Shown one piece after another: positions 59,499 through 64,000 of a stretch of DNA of 64,000 nt. The stretch is from Gammaproteobacteria bacterium (GTDB lineage Bacteria; Pseudomonadota; Gammaproteobacteria; Thiohalomonadales; Thiohalomonadaceae): positions 1 through 64,000 of the forward strand of contig JAPHSX010000029.1 in NCBI GenBank assembly GCA_026196575.1, written 5' to 3'. Position 1 is the first letter of the stretch; each line of letters opens with the position of its first letter. The notes under the pieces are model-generated. The model ran no database searches. It was given only the letters and a program-made list of their open reading frames with translations, and was not told where the DNA came from. A program made the position numbers and the translations under genes.

Positions 59499-59602
59499 GT
59501 ACACACTATTCATTTTGCCTGCTTGCTGCCTGTAGCCGTCGCGATCCTGTGGCGCTGTATGGTGTTGACCACGCAAACCACAGAAATGTTAAGGCGCTGG
59601 GA

Positions 59603-60493
59603 TTAATCGAATGTGTAACTGTGATGTTGTTTAACCAGGGAGTGAAAGCCGGCCGCCCGTGCCTGCTCTACATACCGTTGCCAGTCATCGCTATAGTGCA
59701 TCAGCACTATTTTCTGCTTCAGTCTTGCGGGCAGTTGGCTCAACTCCGCCAGCGAGGCGTGAACGCCGCCGGTGTGAAACTGACAGTCGTGAAAGATGAT
59801 CTCCACTCCGTAACGCGTATCAAACTCGTGCAACAGCTCCGGGTCAAAGCGTGTGTCGGAGGTGAACAGCACGCGCTCATCGAGCAGTACACCGCAGCTC
59901 CAGAAGGAGTCGTGCCACGAGGTGGCGTTATCCGGAAAGTGCTTGGTGCGCGGCATCTTGATGTCGAGCTCGCCGAGCCGCGTCTGCCAGGTCTCGCGCT
60001 CAAGCCCTGCCACCCTGGTGGGGCGAATCACCCGCCAAAAGTCACTAAACGCCAGCGGCTTGCCGTCGCGCAGCTCGGAGTAAGCGCTGCCACCGCGCAG
60101 TGAGTGCTCCCAGAGGATCGCCTCGTACTCCTCGGTGATGATGATATTCGGCCTCCTGCCGGTGAGGTAGCGGTTGACCATCATCATCTCCTCCAGGCCG
60201 CCGATGTGGTCGGCGTGGCTGTGGGTCACCAGAAAATTTTCGATCGCTGCGGGTTCGATATGCAATTCGTGCAGCGCCTGTGGCAATTTGGTACCGCAGT
60301 CGATGAGCAGGTGCTGCTCCCCCTTCACCACCAGCAGGTTGGTCTGGTTCATGGTGCGGCTGAAGGCCGAGCCGCAACCGATAAAGAAGAGCTCCAGCTC
60401 GCCGTGGTTGGTCAGTGTGAGTGACCCCGGTCTTTTCGACTCTTCTCTCATGCCTGTCTCGACAACTATTCTGGGGTCTGTGTGTATGGACAA
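59603..60493 (-). CDS. MBL-fold metallohydrolase (RNase Z-like); start codon uncertain
   Basis: LELFFIGCGSAFSRTMNQTNLLVVKGEQHLLIDCGTKLPQALHE...FLVTHSHADHIGGLEEMMM...EIIFHDCQF. Confidence 0.92.
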   Translation of the reverse strand: MSIHTDPRIVVETGMREESKRPGSLTLTNHGELELFFIGCGSAFSRTMNQTNLLVVKGEQHLLIDCGTKLPQALHELHIEPAAIENFLVTHSHADHIGGLEEMMMVNRYLTGRRPNIIITEEYEAILWEHSLRGGSAYSELRDGKPLAFSDFWRVIRPTRVAGLERETWQTRLGELDIKMPRTKHFPDNATSWHDSFWSCGVLLDERVLFTSDTRFDPELLHEFDTRYGVEIIFHDCQFHTGGVHASLAELSQLPARLKQKIVLMHYSDDWQRYVEQARAAGFHSLVKQHHSYTFD

Positions 60494-60522
60494 AGGTCAT
60501 GCTAACCCGGTGTGGGGACAAA

Positions 60523-61236
60523 TTAAAGCGCCCCGGCGGCGGCCCGATCAAGCAGTAGTTCGATTGGCGAGGGCGGGTTGAGCAGGGCCAGTGGCAGCCT
60601 CTCGCCCGCGCCCCAACGCTGTAGCGCCGCCCGCTTTCCCTCTCCGGTGACCAGCAGCAGCAGGGCGCGGGTGGCGGAGAGGGCGCGTGGCGAAAGGGAG
60701 ACACGCTGTGGCGGCGGCTTGGGGGCATCCAGCACCGTCACCACCCAGGCAGCGGGGTCATAGTGCTGGCCGGGAAAGAGGCTGGCGGTGTGGCCATCCT
60801 CGCCCATGCCGAGCAGCACCAGATCGAACGGCACCACCGTCGGCAGCAGTGCGCCATAGTCGCGGGCGGCGCGTGCCGCGCCCTGTTCGGCCGCAATCGG
60901 GTGGATCTGCGCAGGGGGGATGGGCACCTGATCGAGCCACGCCGCCGCGGCCATGCGGCTGTTGCGCTCGGGGTTATCGGCGGGCAGGCAGCGTTCGTCA
61001 CCGAAGTAGATGTGCCACTGCGACCAGGGGGCGTCGGCGCTGTCGGCGTTGGCCAGCAGGCGGTAGGCCGCCTGCGGCGTGGTGCCGCCGGCCAGCACCA
61101 GCTTGAATTGGCCGCGCGCGGCGATCGCCGCCCGCGCCGCAGCGAGGATGCGTACCGCCGCGGCGCGGGCGACGGCCTCGCCATCCGCCAGCACCTGGGC
61201 GTGGATGTGTTCGCCAAGTCGTGCCAGCGGTGTCAT
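60523..61236 (-). CDS. pgl: 6-phosphogluconolactonase
   Basis: FKLVLAGGTTPQAAYRLLANADSADAPWSQWHIYFGDERCLPADNPERNS...FDLVLLGMGEDGHTASLFPG; ATGA overlap with zwf. Confidence 0.95.
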   Translation of the reverse strand: MTPLARLGEHIHAQVLADGEAVARAAAVRILAAARAAIAARGQFKLVLAGGTTPQAAYRLLANADSADAPWSQWHIYFGDERCLPADNPERNSRMAAAAWLDQVPIPPAQIHPIAAEQGAARAARDYGALLPTVVPFDLVLLGMGEDGHTASLFPGQHYDPAAWVVTVLDAPKPPPQRVSLSPRALSATRALLLLVTGEGKRAALQRWGAGERLPLALLNPPSPIELLLDRAAAGAL

Positions 61237-62762
61237 GTGTTGCAGTCGATGCTGCAATCCTTCCAGCGGCGCCCGTCCCGCTCCAGCAGCTCATCGGCCC
61301 CCTTCGGTCCCCAGCTGCCCGCCTCGTAGTTGGGGAAGTTGCGCGTCGGCAGGGCCGACCAGACGTCGAGAATGGGTTCGACGATCTCCCAGCCGATCTC
61401 GATGTTATCGGCACGCTTGAACAGGGTGGCATCGCCGTTCATGCAGTCGAAGAGCAGGGTTTCGTAGCCGGTGGTCGGCTCGCTGCCGAAGTGATCCTCG
61501 TAGTGAAACTCCATGGTGACAGTGCCGAGTTTCATGCGGTGCCCCGGCACCTTGGCGTTAAAGGTCATGTCGATCCCCTCACGCGGTTGCAGCCGCAGCA
61601 CCAGCATATTGGCGGGCAGGTCACGGTGGCCGAAGGAGGCGTCGCGGAACATCGCGTTGGGGGCGTGTTTGTAGACCACCGCCACCTCGGTGTAGCGCCC
61701 CGGCAAGCGTTTGCCGGTGCGCAGGTAGAACGGCACCCCGACCCAGCGCCAGGAGTCGATCAGCACCTTGAGGGCGACATAGGTCTCGGTTTTGGAGTCG
61801 CCGCCTACCCCCGGCTCCTGACGATAGCCCGCCACCTCGCGCCCGCCGAGCTTGCCCGGGCCGTACTGGCCGCGCACCGTCTGGGTCAGCACATCCTCGG
61901 GGGTGAAGGGGCGGATGGCACGTAGCACCTTGGTCTGCTCGTCGCGCACCGCGTCGGCCTCGAAGGAGTTGGGCGGCTCCATCGCCACCACCGAAAGTAC
62001 TGCCAGCAGGTGGTTGGGGATCATGTCACGCAGCGCGCCGGTAGCGTCGTAATAGTTGGCACGATTCTCCACCCCCACCGATTCGGCCACCGTGATCTGC
62101 ACATGGTCGATGTAGCGGTGGTCCCAAATCGGCTCCACCGTGCTGTTGGTAAATCGGTAGGCGAGGATGTTTTGCACCGTCTCCTTGCCCAGATAGTGGT
62201 CGATGCGGTAGATCTGGTGCTCCTCCAGATTGGCGTGCAGCAGACGGTTGAGTACCCGCGCCGACTCCAGATCCTGGCCGAACGGTTTTTCGATAATCAC
62301 CCGGCGCCACACCTCGCCGCTCTCCTCGGTCAGCCCCGCCTCCTTGAGCCGGGAGGCGATCGGGCCGAAGAAGCGCGGCGGGGTGGCCAGGTAGAAGAGG
62401 TAGTTGGCGGGGATCGCCAACTGCGCGCCGATCCGCCGCAACACCTCGCCCAGCTCCAGGTAACCGTCCGCTTCGCCAAAATCGAGGGCGGTGGCGAAGA
62501 TGTGGGAGCGAAACGTCTCCCACTGCTGGCAACCAAAATCACCGCCGGTGATCTCGGGCAGCTCCGTTTTCAGGTAGTCGCGGTAGGCCTCGTCGCTAAT
62601 CGGCTGATGGGTGATGGCGACCACGGCGAAGCCCTCCGGCAGCAGTCCATCGCGCTTCAGGTTGCAGAGCGCAGGGAAGAGTTTGCGCTTGGCCAGGTCG
62701 CCGCCGGCGCCGAAGATGACGAAGATCGAGGGCGGGGCGACATCGGGTTTTTTGCGTGCCAT
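61233..62762 (-). CDS. zwf: Glucose-6-phosphate 1-dehydrogenase
   Basis: FVIFGAGGDLAKRKLFPALCNLKRDGLLPEGFAVV...YRIDHYLGKETVQNILAYRFTNS. Confidence 0.97.
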   Translation of the reverse strand: MARKKPDVAPPSIFVIFGAGGDLAKRKLFPALCNLKRDGLLPEGFAVVAITHQPISDEAYRDYLKTELPEITGGDFGCQQWETFRSHIFATALDFGEADGYLELGEVLRRIGAQLAIPANYLFYLATPPRFFGPIASRLKEAGLTEESGEVWRRVIIEKPFGQDLESARVLNRLLHANLEEHQIYRIDHYLGKETVQNILAYRFTNSTVEPIWDHRYIDHVQITVAESVGVENRANYYDATGALRDMIPNHLLAVLSVVAMEPPNSFEADAVRDEQTKVLRAIRPFTPEDVLTQTVRGQYGPGKLGGREVAGYRQEPGVGGDSKTETYVALKVLIDSWRWVGVPFYLRTGKRLPGRYTEVAVVYKHAPNAMFRDASFGHRDLPANMLVLRLQPREGIDMTFNAKVPGHRMKLGTVTMEFHYEDHFGSEPTTGYETLLFDCMNGDATLFKRADNIEIGWEIVEPILDVWSALPTRNFPNYEAGSWGPKGADELLERDGRRWKDCSIDCNT

Positions 62763-62765
62763 AAA

Positions 62766-63776
62766 CTACGATTTTTCCTTGTGACCGCCAAACTCGTAAC
62801 GCATCGCCGAGAGCAGTTTGCCGGCAAACTCATTCTCACCGCGCGAGCTGAAGCGGCTGAAGAGGGCGGCGCTCAGTACCGGTGCCGGGGTGCCAGACTC
62901 CACGGCGGCGATGGCGGTCCAGCGCCCCTCGCCCGAGTCGGAGACCTGGCCGGAGAACCCCCCCAGCTCCCGATCACCGTGCAGCGCATTGGCGGTGAGG
63001 TCGAGCAGCCAGGAGGAGACCACGCTGCCACGGCGCCACAGTTCGGCGACCGCCGCCACGTCGATCTCGTACTGGAACGCCTGCGGGTCGCCGAGCGGCG
63101 CCGTCTCCGCATCCTGCGCCCGTCCCTCCTGTCCGATATTGGCGTGTTTGAGGATATTCAGCCCCTCGGCGTAGGCGGCCATCAGCCCGTACTCGATACC
63201 GTTGTGCACCATCTTCACGAAGTGGCCCGCGCCGTAGGGGCCGCAGTGCAGGTAACCTGTCTCCTCGGCAGTCGGCGTCCCCTCCCGGCCACGACTGCGC
63301 TCGATGGTGCCAAGGCCTGGAGCCAGCGCACTGAAGATCGGGGTGAGCCGCGCCACCGGCTCGTGCTCACCGCCGATCATCAGGCAGTAGCCGCGCTCCA
63401 GCCCCCACACCCCGCCACTGGTACCGACATCGAGGTAGTGGATGCCGCGCTTGGCCAGGCGGCGTCCGCGCACCATGTCGTCCTTGTAGTAGGAGTTGCC
63501 GCCGTCGATGAGAATATCGCCCGGCTCCAGCAGCGGTTCGAGCTGGGCGATCACCGCGTCGACCGTCGCCGCCGGAACCATCAGCCAGACAGTGCGCGGC
63601 GCCTGCAGCTGGGCGACCAGCTCGCCCAGTTCACTGCTGCCGTGCGCCCCCTCGGCCACCATCTGTGCCACCGGGGCGGGGCTGCGGTTATAGACCACGC
63701 ACTCGTGGCCAGCGCGCAGCAGGCGCCGTGTCATGTTGGCGCCCATGCGCCCGAGGCCAACCATTCCTATCTGCAT
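62766..63776 (-). CDS. gnd: 6-phosphogluconate dehydrogenase (decarboxylating, short GndA-like form)
   Basis: MQIGMVGLGRMGANMTRRLLRAGHECVVYNRSP...DGGNSYYKDDMVRGRRLAKRGIHYLDVGTSGGVWGLERGYCLMIGG...GAGHFVKMVHNGIEYGLM; start at 63776. Confidence 0.95.
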   Translation of the reverse strand: MQIGMVGLGRMGANMTRRLLRAGHECVVYNRSPAPVAQMVAEGAHGSSELGELVAQLQAPRTVWLMVPAATVDAVIAQLEPLLEPGDILIDGGNSYYKDDMVRGRRLAKRGIHYLDVGTSGGVWGLERGYCLMIGGEHEPVARLTPIFSALAPGLGTIERSRGREGTPTAEETGYLHCGPYGAGHFVKMVHNGIEYGLMAAYAEGLNILKHANIGQEGRAQDAETAPLGDPQAFQYEIDVAAVAELWRRGSVVSSWLLDLTANALHGDRELGGFSGQVSDSGEGRWTAIAAVESGTPAPVLSAALFSRFSSRGENEFAGKLLSAMRYEFGGHKEKS

Positions 63777-63927
63777 AATCTGAAAGCTCTCCCATTGGCT
63801 ATGCGTGGCTGACAACCCCGCATGGTAATCAGGGATTAAGCTTAGTAGCATGAGCGCCCGCCGGCCATGGGTAGAGGGCGGCGGGCAGTGATCACACAAG
63901 GGATAATACGAAAAGGGTAACACTATC

Positions 63928-64000
63928 ATGACATGGGCCGTTCTTGCGGTACTCGCTGGCCTGGTGCTGCTGGTCTGGAGCGCAGACCGTTTTGTCGACG
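63928..64000 (+). CDS. Start of a probable calcium/sodium antiporter (truncated by window end)
   Basis: MTWAVLAVLAGLVLLVWSADRFVD resembles the N-terminus of YrbG/CaCA antiporters. Confidence 0.55.
   Translation, partial: MTWAVLAVLAGLVLLVWSADRFVD

Noticed and set aside
62010-63812. 600-aa + strand ORF spanning zwf and gnd
   Set aside because: Crosses two well-supported genes on the opposite strand; composition is typical of antisense reading

Overview
The window is GC-rich chromosomal DNA, about 64 kb, most likely from a gammaproteobacterium, possibly a chemolithoautotroph. It is mostly housekeeping genes in gene-dense arrangement: xerC-DUF484-dapF, oxyR divergent from a hybrid peroxiredoxin-glutaredoxin, sbcB-uvrD, ubiD, pldA, prlC, srkA, gor-gammaCA, aroE, Pit/DUF47, hemB, trhP, leuA/Lrp, a PhoPQ-like two-component system, and gnd-zwf-pgl. 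No rRNA, tRNA or CRISPR array was recognised. Main points of interest: (1) 24103-26232 encodes a secreted pepsin-like (A1) aspartic protease followed by two avidin-like domains. The first avidin-like domain keeps most residues equivalent to the streptavidin/avidin biotin pocket. I do not know of this architecture being described. (2) 4314-13679 is a five-gene DAB-type inorganic-carbon uptake operon (DabA and DabB) with three extra complex-I/Mrp-like membrane subunits, one of which has lost the TM5 glutamate. (3) A REP-like inverted repeat lies in frame inside uvrD and the region adds about 59 residues. (4) Smaller items are a 37-bp OxyR operator with exact spacing, a MITE-like element, a duplicated SD/start module ahead of the DAB operon, a nested palindromic repeat, a hexanucleotide SSR, and histidine-rich exported proteins near a two-component system. 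Calls rest on motif recognition and the ORF track only; no database search was run.
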